Below are positions 1-8,824 of a stretch of DNA of 64,000 nt, piece after piece. Made by a program: the position numbers and the translations under genes. This DNA is from Pelomyxa schiedti (Eukaryota; Evosea; Pelobiontida; Pelomyxidae). The stretch is from contig JAHLWZ010000820.1 in assembly GCA_020536535.1 (NCBI GenBank), forward strand, positions 49,106-113,105. The letters run 5' to 3'. The first letter of the stretch is position 1. Each line of letters starts with the position of its first letter. Under the pieces are notes generated by a model. The model was not told the origin of the DNA. It searched no databases and worked only from the letters and a program-made list of their open reading frames with translations.

Positions 1-386
1 CAGAACAGGTGGCCTACCTTTCTCCTCATTTCTTTTTCATTCCTCTGAAATCTAACTTCTGGGTTCAGATCACCCACATTAAAGCAGAGTTGATTGTACC
101 CTCTGTTGTAAGAAGAGAGAGAGCACAACGGATGATGCAGTATTGGTTATACCAAACAGAACAGCATAATCTTGGCCCCATCCTACCTCTCACTATTCTT
201 CCCAAAAAAATCCCTCCGCCGAGTCCCTCCAAACCCATACCAACACCAAAACCAACACCTACTGCATCAGACCAAATACAAACGGAAACAGCAATACCTG
301 CAACAGAACAAACAAGTTGCCCAATCACTACCACAACAACTACCTCTTGTGCATCCCCAAATGACCCAGCGGCTCTTCGTTTTTGA
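1..386 (+). CDS. 3' end of an unidentified gene (partial)
   Basis: The window opens inside a gene. Bases 1-8 are the end of an exon, 9-68 is a clean intron (GTGGCC...TTCAG, T-rich), and the reading frame resumes at 69 and stops at TGA 384-386. The visible tail is about 108 residues. It begins with a helical, basic stretch (IKAELIVPSVVRRERAQRMM, then QYWLYQ) and continues into a proline/threonine-rich disordered tail with runs of PTPKPTPT and TTTTTT. I do not recognise the family from this fragment. The frame is supported by phase agreement across the intron and by the sudden change from conserved-looking to low-complexity composition expected at a C-terminus. The V-ATPase gene starts 250 bp downstream on the same strand. 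Confidence 0.55.
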   Translation, partial: EQVAYLSPHFFFIPLKSNFWVQITHIKAELIVPSVVRRERAQRMMQYWLYQTEQHNLGPILPLTILPKKIPPPSPSKPIPTPKPTPTASDQIQTETAIPATEQTSCPITTTTTTSCASPNDPAALRF

Positions 387-635
387 TGAGATTTTTTCGT
401 GTTCTATGCTGGATTCTTCTAGTTTGGACCAAAATTTCGAATGAGAAATTTGTTCTCTGGCGTCCTTCTGCACTTCTGGACTGCGTCCAGAGAGACAAAA
501 GAACTGTCCCCAAGCCACACCTTTTAATCAAAAGCGCAAACGAACACAGAGGGGAATTGTTAAATTTAAACTCAAAAACTCTCCGGAAAACAAAAAAAAA
601 AGCAAAAACAACCATCAACCGAAAAACCCCACAAG

Positions 636-1486
636 ATGTTGTTGTCTCTGTTGTTGACCGTTTTGGGCAGGACCGTGAACGACATTTGCCCCGCCTATGC
701 GCCCTTCTTTGGTTTCATGGGAATCACCGCTGCTAGCGTATTTACTGGTTCGTACTATTTTTTTCCCCTGTCGCACCAACTCCCCCCTCTTCTAAAAAAT
801 AAATACGATTGAATTTTATTATTATTCTATGTTAATGTTCGTTTTCTAGTGATTGGATCGGCGTATGGGACGGCCAAGTCCTCAGTCGGTATTAGCAGCA
901 TGGGTATTCTTAAGCCCGAGCTCGTCATGAAGTGTATTATCCCGACAATTTTCGCCGGTATCATCGGTATCTATGGGCTGATCCTGTGTGTCATTCTTCT
1001 CGGCAACAGTATGACACCCCTCCCCTGTAGTTACTGGCCTTTGACTTTGTTCTTTCTTTTTTTTCCTTTCCTCGCAGTCGACACCTCCAAGAACTATCCA
1101 CTTATGCGTGCCTTCAGTGATCTTGCCAGTGGACTTTGCTGTGGACTCTGTGGAATGGCCGCAGGTCCGTTTCTTTTCTCTATCCACTACCGCTCACTAA
1201 GCGAATTCACACTCAAACCAACACCTAAACGCGGCGTTTCGAATCCCCCACCCCACACAAACTTCGACCCCTCGCGCTCCCTTCTCACCAAACAACAGGC
1301 ATGGCCATCGGCATTGTGGGAGACAGCGGCGTGCGTGCCACCGGTGCCCAGCCCAGGCTTTTCGTGCCCATGGTGCTAGTCCTGATCTTCAGCGAGGCCT
1401 TGGCTCTGTACGGCGTCATCGTCGCCATTCTGTGCGCCACCAAGCCCGACGAGTGGTGCGGCGACTCCACGTCAACTTCTGGCTAA
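636..1486 (+). CDS. V-type H+-ATPase proteolipid subunit c
   Basis: Membrane rotor subunit of the vacuolar proton pump, which acidifies endosomes, lysosomes or contractile vacuoles. Four exons join in frame (636-747, 850-1008, 1078-1164, 1299-1486) to give 181 residues, close to the 155-165 usual for subunit c plus a short N-terminal extension. Visible landmarks are [16 protein letters not shown] (helix 1), [18 protein letters not shown], the helix-2 motif [38 protein letters not shown] before helix 4, and [17 protein letters not shown]. The last contains the glutamate in the position that carries the transported proton. This pattern is subunit c rather than c''. All introns are GT-AG and each junction is phase 1. 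ATG 636 is the first in-frame methionine after the A-rich leader. Confidence 0.93.
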
Positions 1487-1717
1487 GTCCTGCCAGATTC
1501 AGCCTTCCATTCTCAGATTATCATACATTCACCTCACTCACACCATCCACCTGCACAACACAACAACTCGTGGAAAACGAATTTTCAAAACAAAGACAGA
1601 AATTGTCAATCATTTTTTTCTTTTTAGCTTTTGGCAGTTTCTAAGCAAGCAACTGATTAAAAGCGGAAAAATATAAAAAGGAAAAAGGAAAAAAAAAGGA
1701 GGTGGAGGTGGTGCGTA

Positions 1718-2741
1718 ATGTCGTCGGCAGCGGTGTCATCAGCGGCAGCAAGCGACGTGCACATGGGCGACATTCCCCCGGGGCAGACAATTTATGTGAC
1801 CAACTTGGATACAAAGGTGAACAAGAACGGTGTGACCTTCGTGTCTTTTTTTTTTTTTGTTTTCTTTCTTTTTCTTTTTTTCTCCTTTCCCCTTTCGTTG
1901 CTGGTGTGACACCCTTCCTTGTGTAGAAATAAAGCTCAGTCTTTATTGCTTGTTTTCACAATTTGGCTCCATACTCGACATTGTGGCCATGAAAACACCG
2001 AGAATGCGCGGGCAAGCTTTTGTTGTTTTTAGGGACTTGCCTTCTGCCACTCTGGCATTACGACAATTACAAGGATTCCCGTTTTATGACAAACCACTTC
2101 GCCTAGCCTACGCCAAATCCAAATCGGACGTTGTTGCTAGACTCGATGGTTCTTATGTGGACAGAAAGAAAACTCCGGCTCCAGCAGCACCTGCTGCCAG
2201 AAAACCTGACGAAAGTGTGTTGTGCATCACTAATGTCAATTGGCTTACCAAATCCCTCTATCACTTTGTCATTGTGTTGTCAAACAGAACGAGCTAAGGC
2301 CAGACCGGAAGTACACCCACGGCTACCCAAGACTGGGGCCGCCGCTTCACCCAATCACATTCTTTTTGTTGAAAATCTACCGGCAAATGTCAATGAATCC
2401 ATGTTGACAATGGTTTTCCAACAGTATGTAAACGCCTTACCTCCTAACTTTTATCACAGTCCACATGCTCACATTACTTCCTTCTCTCTTTCTCCCTTTC
2501 TCTATAATAAATACGGAATAAAGCCTCAAATAACCAGGAACACCTCGCAATTTAATTTTATACTCACACAATTGCCCACAGATTCCCAGGATACAAAGAA
2601 ATCCGACTTGTTCCAACCAAGGAGGGGATTGCCTTTGTTGAATTTGAGAACGAAATGCTTGCCGGTGTTGCAATGCAAGCTCTCAATGGCTTCAAAATCA
2701 CACACGATCACGCCATGGCAATATCTTTCGCGAAACGCTAA
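1718..2741 (+). CDS. U1A/U2B''-type (SNF) spliceosomal RNA-binding protein
   Basis: Two-RRM protein of the U1A/U2B'' family, which binds a stem-loop of U1 and/or U2 snRNA in the nucleus. Exons 1718-1829, 1927-2214, 2288-2423 and 2582-2741 join in frame to 231 residues, matching the usual 220-280. RRM1 has RNP2 IYVTNL and RNP1 RGQAFVVF, preceded by [16 protein letters not shown], which is close to the family's YAIFSQFGQILDI. RRM2 has [29 protein letters not shown] and ends [17 protein letters not shown]. The linker is Ala/Pro/Lys-rich as in U1A. The third donor is a textbook GTATGT. One gene of this type may serve both snRNPs, as Drosophila SNF does, but that is inference. The SET gene follows within about 50 bp. 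Confidence 0.93.
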
Positions 2742-2790
2742 CAGCCCCAACACCACCTGCTCCACCCGTCATTTTGCCGCTTCTTTTCAG

Positions 2791-4105
2791 AAAAGATTAT
2801 GTGCACATAAGAAACATAAAAAGCTTGCCTGTACGAATTTTCACCAACAAACTTTCGGTGTAAGTAAATCCACAATGGATGGGAACATGCACGCCACGAG
2901 TACTAGTACTACGCGACACGGGTGCCCGTCTGATTTCGAGGTGAGGTCCACCAGGACCACTACTCCTACTGACATAGTGCCACGCACGTGCAGTGGATAG
3001 AGAGATGCACTCGCCCACGTGGGGAGGCAGCAGCGAAGGGGGGAGGAGGAAGAGGAAGAGGCAGCGAGGAGGAGGAGGAGCCGATGTGGGAGGGGTGCCA
3101 GTGCGTGGGTGACAGGGAGTGCTTCTCTGTGCCCTGCATATGTGACTGTGTGGAAAGGAGTGGCGGCACTCGTGTGTCCTGTGCCACTCCCTCGTTGTGT
3201 TGTGTGTTGCTGTTGTTTGTGTGCGGCGTTTGGGGGTTGATGTTTCTGCTATGTTAACATAATGAGTAGCAGCGTATGATCCAGCCACGGGGTTGGTGAA
3301 AGAAGAAAGGCTGGGAGTGCACTCACTTCCTATCTACGAGTGCTCCTCATTGTGCTCATGTAATTGTGCCAATAGAGTGGTTCAGAGGGGCCGGGCACCG
3401 CCGTTGCAGGTTGAGTTGCCTCTGCTGCATCACGTGCCTTTTTATTAACACCCAGGCAGTGCTTTATGACTGAACATAAAGGCTGGGGAGTAAGAACTTT
3501 GCAGTCCCTGCCAAAGGGACAATTTGTGACTGAATACTGGTGTTTCATCTTTTTCGTTTCTTCATTTCCGCTTATGCCAGATAATACAGTGGGGAAATAA
3601 TTTCCTCTGTGGAGGCGAAGTCACGGCGAGAAGCGCGAGCAATAAATACACCAGAAGCTCCAACATTTTTACTGGTTAATTTTCCCCAGCTCCTCTCTCT
3701 TCCCCACTAATGCGAAAATACAAGACCACCCGCGAAATAATCGAAACTCCACAAGGAAACAACAAAGTTCTCACGCTCAACATTGACAGCACAACTCAGG
3801 GGAATATAGCACGGTTCTTCAACCACTCGTGTGAGCCTAATCTTTCCTTGCTACTCGTAAGCAAGCAAGCAAGCTATCAATAGGCCTATTGTTTCATACT
3901 AACAAACAACAAGGTCCGTACAACGTCACTCCTCCCACAAGTGGCTTTTTTCACATCAAGAGCCGTTGTTACAGGTGAGGAACTCTGCTGGAATTATGGG
4001 GGTGGTGGAACTGGAGTTCAAGCACCTGAATACTGTGGGTCTCTGCCCAAGAAAATTTGCAATTGTGGTTCCGTCCATTGTCTGGGCTACATCCCATTCA
4101 TGTGA
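2791..4105 (+). CDS. SET-domain histone-lysine methyltransferase, SUV39/SETMAR type (5' end unresolved)
   Basis: Transfers methyl groups from S-adenosylmethionine to histone lysines; H3K9 is the usual target of the pre-SET/SET/post-SET subfamily. Exons consistent in phase are 2791-2857, 2994-3201, 3270-3409, 3460-3539, 3590-3674, 3725-3856 and 3914-4105. The pre-SET cysteine cluster is GCQC...ECFSVPCICDC and YECSSLCSCNCANRVVQRG. SET motifs are GWGVRTLQSLPKG, EYCGEIISSVEA and RFFNHSCEPN (cofactor pocket knot), then ELCWNYG; post-SET is ICNCGSVHC before the stop. The usual ELxYDY is ELCWNYG here, so two positions near the active site are altered. A poly-Gly/Arg/Glu insert sits before the pre-SET cysteines. 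No in-frame ATG is visible for exon 1: the start may lie in an unseen exon, or at ATG 3084, which would lose the N-terminal segment NIKSLPV. Confidence 0.82.
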
Positions 4106-5210
4106 AAAAAACGTGACTTGCCTTCGGTGTACATTCTGCAAATCCTCCCAGTGCATTTGTGATGAGAAAGCGGCCTTCATTTCGCTGGGCAGGAAGCCCC
4201 AGTTTGGTAAATACCAGGGGCAAAAAGCTGGTGCTGACAGGAGTTTTTACACTTGGGAGGTTGTTTGTTTGGGTTGGTGTTGGGAAAAAAAACCAAAAAA
4301 TCGATGTTTGGTTCCACCATGCCGGTGTTTCGTGAGGATCCAATCCCACTACCAGTTTCAAGTTCCTCTCCGAGGTTTAAATTTCGTTTCGTTTTCGTTT
4401 ATCTCACATCAACACAGGTCATTGAAGATAATGATGAGAAGCACAGCGGTAGTTTCCATTTATCTTCTCCATTTTTCTTTTTCCCACTTCTCACATTTGA
4501 AAATCAGGTGCTGTTGCATACGTAGTTGAGAGGCAGACAGGAAAGTAATGCTTACAAGTGAACTTGCACCACTCGCTCCCTGCAAACCAAGGAAGCTTCC
4601 TCCAGCGCTGCTTTCTCGTGACGAGACTAAAAGGCATCACTTTGACGAGGGTTGTTTGGTGGTCACAGTGGGCCGAAACCGGTGTCTCTGCCAATCCACG
4701 TTATACTGCGCCTTCCTTGATCAGCAACTACAATATTCTCTGTGGGATCGAAGGAATATCGAGGGTGGATGCTCCAATGGTTACAACCTTTTCTTGTCAT
4801 GTTAGTGAACTTTCACCACTCCACTGTATCATCATACCAGAACTCATAATTATCATTCTGAGCTTGTTGTTGAGATGGTCAGAAACAAGGTTGGTTCCCT
4901 GCAGGTCAAAAGTCACCCTACGAGGGACTGTTGAATTGCCGTTGGATCTGGGGCGCGGCCCACTCCCACACAAAAATCGAAGTGGAAACTGCCCGCTAGA
5001 CATAGGCAGCCCGGAGTCGTAACGTCAGGAGAACCGCCGCTGTGTTGGTTGCAACATCATGACAAGGGGTTTCTTTAAATGAAAATGTAATTCTTTTCGT
5101 AGCCGCACGATGTTTATGTGTCTGCTCTCCTCTCGTGGCTCCCTAACGGCGGAACTAAGAAAAGATCTTTTTTTTAGGCACCTAACACCGTATAACGAGC
5201 AGGCTCCGCA
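4106..5210 (+). other. Unresolved stretch with possible small spliced gene(s)
   Basis: No family is recognisable in these 1.1 kb, but codon-like patches suggest a short plus-strand gene. An ATG at 4162 opens a basic peptide (RKRPSFRWAGSPSL..., with KLVLTGVFTLGRLFVWVG). With plausible GT-AG introns it can be read through VIEDNDEKHSG into AVAYVVERQTGK, stopping near 4540. A second patch at about 4630-4800 reads KGITLTRVVWWSQWAETG and later GIEGISRVDAPMVTTFS, and a third near 4940-5000 reads NCRWIWGAAHSHTKIEVET before a TAG. These could be exons of one gene or two. Phase could not be fixed for every junction, so no product is assigned. The final 200 bp (5010-5210) show nothing codable. Confidence 0.3.
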
Positions 5211-5669
5211 TTAATAGTAGGAAGGAAATTTATACTGCTCAGAGGAATTTCTACAGAGACCATCCATCCTCTCTGCAAATCAATATTAGGCGTGGAGGTA
5301 AAGTAAGGTGAATGGAATACTTGAGACTCTGTAATCTGCAAAGTCCGCGGCGAGATATAACCTCAGCAGCTCGGCTCGTGCAAACAACACCCCCTTGGCG
5401 CCAATCGGCACCAAAGGGGTGTTTCCGTTGTTCCCTTGGCGCCAATCGGCACCAAGGGGTGTGTTTTGAGACCCACCTTTTACCTTTTGCAGCAATGAAA
5501 CCACCCTTGGAGATTTTGTTGTAGTTGTTAATAAATGTGATATGATACACTGTGCAAGGTAAAAAAGATTAATAGTAGGAAGGAAATTTATACTGCTCAG
5601 AGGAATTTCTACAGAGACCATCCATCCTCTCTGCAAATCAATATTAGGCGTGGAGGTAAAGTAAGGTGA
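5211..5669. repeat. 459-bp element: perfect 101-bp terminal direct repeats around a 257-bp core
   Basis: Bases 5211-5311 and 5569-5669 are identical over 101 bp. Both begin TTAATAGTAGGAAGG and end GTAAAGTAAGGTGA, and flanking bases differ at both ends. The 257-bp core holds a tandem pair of imperfect palindromes (separate entry) and no convincing gene; the minus-strand ORF crossing it simply reads through both repeats. Size and layout resemble a TRIM-type miniature retroelement or a tandem duplication with a partial second copy. The terminal repeats do not start TG or end CA, and I see no target-site duplication next to the outer ends (CCGCA versus TTTTG), which argues against a standard LTR element. 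Perfect identity implies a recent event or ongoing conversion. Confidence 0.85.
5392..5459. repeat. Tandem pair of imperfect 27-bp palindromes
   Basis: Two near-identical units, 5392-5419 and 5433-5459, each read CCCTTGGCGCC, then AATC, then GGCACCAAGGGG, with an extra A in the first unit. Each folds into an 11-bp stem with one G-T type mismatch. They lie inside the core of the 459-bp repeat element, 13 bp apart. Possible roles are a paired protein-binding site, an RNA hairpin pair, or a relic of a small mobile element; none can be shown from the sequence alone. Confidence 0.7.
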
Positions 5670-6588
5670 TTTTGTGGTAAATTAGTGCTTAAACGATACG
5701 TAGGTGTGCAAGAAAAGCGTCTTGATGTAAAATGAATTGTAATACCTTCCGTGCGTTACACAACTACGAAGATGACTACGAAGATGCTTGCGGTAGAGTT
5801 GGTCCACTGGGTTTTTTTATTTTTATGATTTGTTTTGAAGAAATTGAAATATAAAGACACACCACGTGGCGAAATTTCGCAAATTTTTGCGCAACTGAGG
5901 GTCTCCAAAGTCAAGGTCAAATGGCTGAATAAAATAATCAACAGACCGGAACGCTGTACTTTTCGTTATCGTCGCTCAGGATCGGCGGTCTGGTGTTTTT
6001 TTTATTCAGCCAAATGGGCACGGTGTGTTGGTAACGGCGGTACAGACGACAAAGGGGCCAGGCAAGATCTCTGCGTGAGAGGTGCCGCCCCTTCTGACAC
6101 AGATCCGCGACAAGATCTGCGACACAAAGAAGAAGAAAAAAAAAGGGAGCGCGAACGAACGCGCAAACGTGGCTTTTTTTATGTACCCACTTGGTACTAA
6201 AAAACAAGGCGACGACGAAGACAGGTGACGTGCTCAGGGGGTGCATCACGCGCCGCGGGCTCGGCTCGCCGCTCCAACTTCCAACCACCACTCGGGTTTA
6301 TTACTTCGTTAATCAGGGTTTTCCAATGCAGGGAAATCAACCTTTCGGTGACTTAGACAACTTCCTTTTTCAAAACCGTTTGAACGGAAGGGAAATTAAC
6401 GACGACGACACCGAAGCCGACAGTAGTGCAGTCCCAACAAACACAACAATCTGAAGACCACACCACAAAACTGCATAGTAAATGAACCAAAAGAAAAACT
6501 TTCATCCATCTAGGTGCTTTCCCTTATTGAGTCCCGTAAATAAGGGAAACAACCCAAAAGGAGCGAGAAAAGCGAAAAAAAAAAACGG
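5670..6588. other. Gene-poor stretch with a possible short reading frame
   Basis: The stretch has AT-rich leader-like sequence, a short tandem (CTACGAAGATGA repeated at about 5765-5790), a self-complementary patch GCGAAATTTCGC near 5870-5882, the foldback listed separately, and a polyadenine run. An open frame of 42 codons begins at ATG 6326 with QGNQPFGDLDNFLFQN and ends at TGA 6452-6454. A second ATG at 6181 (YPLGTKKQGDDED) is followed by a good donor, but joining the two breaks the frame. Either could be the first exon of the RCC1 gene or an independent micropeptide. I cannot support a product. Confidence 0.3.
5922..6012. repeat. Foldback with about 26-bp inverted arms
   Basis: Arm 1 (5922-5947) begins TGGCTGAATAAAA and ends CAGACC. 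Arm 2 (5987-6012) begins GGTCTGG and ends TTTTATTCAGCCA. The outer 13 bp are perfectly complementary and the inner ends pair again (CAGACC/GGTCTG) across an A/T-rich, slightly slipped middle. The 39-bp loop contains no ORF. It could be a MITE-like foldback, a structured small RNA, or chance in AT-rich DNA; the 13-bp perfect outer arm makes pure chance unlikely. Confidence 0.6.
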
Positions 6589-8368
6589 ATGTATCAACCG
6601 GAGCACTACGCAGCACAGTGTAGAAGTGCATGTGTCGCTCTGACTTGTGCTCTTGTTCCACGGCTTGGCGCTTACAGTCAGGCCTCGTGTTTGCATACTG
6701 ATGACATAAGATTGATCCACGCTGTCCTGCTTAGAGAGCGTTAGTTCGTAAATTGGCATGTACTTGTCGGTGACAAGCCAGTAGGGGCAAAGGCCACGCC
6801 GTTTCTGTGGGGACAGAACACTGATTCTCAGCTTGGATGCGGTTCCGTGCAGTCGCCTAGCACTCCCTGGAAAGCTGTGCTTTGTAATAGTTACAGCTGC
6901 TCTGCACTTAGTGGTAACTGAACGCATTGGGTAATTGGTGGATGGGGGCTTGGCATATTTGTTTAATGCACTTAGCACTCGGTATGTGCTATTGGGGATT
7001 TCAAAGCGCTGGGCGGGGAGGCAGGCACGTATCCGCTTTTCCTGAACCGATGCAGCCTGATATTCCTATTGGAAGTCAAGTGACTCTCATTGCTGCTGGT
7101 GGGAGGACAACTGTGGCCCAGGTACACACATTGCCTGTCTTTGGCTGACATATGAGAATAATGGTTTCATTCAGCTTGCGAATAATGATCTTTATATCTG
7201 GGGGCAAGGAGCCAGAGTTCGTGTGGGCTTCGGCGGCAAAGTCTCGTTTGTGGGACCTTCCCCAAAGGTCACAGCCATTTCTTGTGGGAGTAGTTTCTTT
7301 GTGCTTCAAGTTGGTGAGTAAAGCTGGAAGTACCTTCATATCTTACTCTTAAAGACTCTGGAGTTGTTTACTCCTGTGGATCTAATGAATTCGGACAACT
7401 CGGAGTAAACTCTTTCTCACCACACTCTGAGCTGATTCAAGTATCCTCTGAGTTTCTGCCCTTGAACAAAAAAATTACTGCGATCGGGTGTGGATACGCT
7501 CATACTGTTCTTCAGCTTGGTATTACTTGTAATACATACTCCCAACATTTTGAAGAAAATTTCAGATTCCATGGAAATTGTGGTGTGGGGGGCAAATGAA
7601 GGCTTCCAACTCGCACTGAGCGATTTCACTGCCTACTTTCCTTCACCTACACTCTTACGACGTTCTGCCTTACTCGGTAAAAGGATACTCTGCGTTGCTG
7701 GAGGCCAAGGTCACACTGCTGTTACATTAGGTTCTACTGGTGCCAGTAGTTCTGAGCAATAATTCCTACTAGAATCCGGGGAGCTATATGCATGGGGTAA
7801 GAATACCTGCGGGCAGCTCGGTACAGGAGACTTTTTGGATAGGCTAACACCAGAATGGATAGTGAGTCCAGTATTTCTTGGTAGAAGAGTGTCTAAGGTA
7901 TCTTGTGGCCTCCTGCATACAGTGGCGTATTGTGGTATGGCTCAATTTCCCCGCCCTCGTTTTCTAACAAATTCCGCACAAGATACTAACAACACCCTTT
8001 ATGTGTGGGGTGACAATTCCCAATCTCAATTTGGAGCCGGGTACGAAGATCAGGAAAGGTCTGCAGTACCACAGCCTCTCAAGGCTACACCAAGAGGTAG
8101 TGTGGAGCTCCTGACTTGTGGAGCCTATCACACTGCAGCTTTATTGTGGTGAACAATCACCTCTTGTTCTCACTAACAAAGAAAAGGAAAATAAAAAAGG
8201 CCAATTTGCCTGCAAAACTTTTATCCAACTATTGCGTACTTGGCAACACTGTTCTCAGTTTAACAAAGCTAATTTTTCAGGGCTCTCAGTCGCTATGTGG
8301 AGGAGTTGCTTGTGGGTGTGCCGGGATTGTGGGAGGAGCACTGTGCCACACGCAAACAATATTCGTGA
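6589..8368 (+). CDS. RCC1-repeat (seven-bladed propeller) protein
   Basis: A chain of RCC1 repeats, each with the W/C-G-x-N...QLG and ...CG..HT signature: FLWGQNTDSQLGCGS, CYWGFQSAGRGGRHVS, LYIWGQGARVRVG, VYSCGSNEFGQLGVN (GCGYAHT), VVWGANEGFQLALS (GGQGHT), LYAWGKNTCGQLGTG (CGLLHT) and LYVWGDNSQSQFG (CGAYHT). Exons fixed by phase are about 6745-6913, 6976-7121, 7175-7313, 7355-7519, 7566-7730, 7773-7934, 7983-8148 and 8281-8368. The last exon adds ALSRYVEELLVGVPGLWEEH and stops at 8366-8368. The start is uncertain: ATG 6589 opens the same frame but meets TAG at 6742, so an intron must lie between. RCC1 itself is a Ran exchange factor, but many RCC1-like proteins have other roles, so only the fold is claimed. 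Blade count (about seven) is from visible repeats. Confidence 0.8.
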
Positions 8369-8824
8369 CGCCTAGAACAAGCATTACTATGCCCACAATG
8401 TCCGCGCAAGTGCACCACGTGTACACTTGGGTAGCGCAAACAGCAGAGGCAAGGATGCATACCCTGTAATGGCTATGTTAAGAAATGTAAGCCTTGTTGT
8501 TAGGGAAACCAAACCATTTTCTGGGAAGGCTGAAATGCCACTTGCTTCCGGCCTGGTAATGCGTTGATAAAGAGAATAGCAGAGAGCTGAGAGCAACTGG
8601 TTCAAAGTAATCCCAAGTTGACTTGAGTGCCCTAGATTGTCGGTGAGAAGGATTAGTGGTGCTGGACACTAACGTTACGCTACTGAAAACAGGAAGCAAT
8701 GATAGTATGCCTATGGGCAGTAATGTTGAAAATGTCCATTCTTTAATTCTGCGGCTCTGTTATTTGCTTTAGTACTCCCTGTATTTTCTTTCACTTTTTG
8801 GATACCTTTAATGTGATGGTAGAA
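8369..8824. other. Convergent intergenic region between RCC1-like and PGAP1 genes
   Basis: About 455 bp without a supportable gene. A short patch just after the RCC1 stop (about 8371-8436) can be read as QALLCPQCPRKCTTCTLG, a cysteine cluster that might be an alternative 3' extension of the RCC1-like gene, but it needs an 11-nt intron and is not accepted. The rest is presumably the two 3' untranslated regions. Confidence 0.5.

Noticed and set aside
1225-1255. T-loop-like string GTTTCGAATCCCCCA suggesting a tRNA
   Set aside because: It sits inside a V-ATPase intron and no matching acceptor, D-arm or anticodon arm can be built around it. No convincing tRNA was seen elsewhere in the window either.
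2797-3288. Minus-strand 163-codon ORF rich in Thr, His and Pro
   Set aside because: Antisense to pre-SET exons whose cysteine pattern and downstream SET motifs are conserved on the plus strand.
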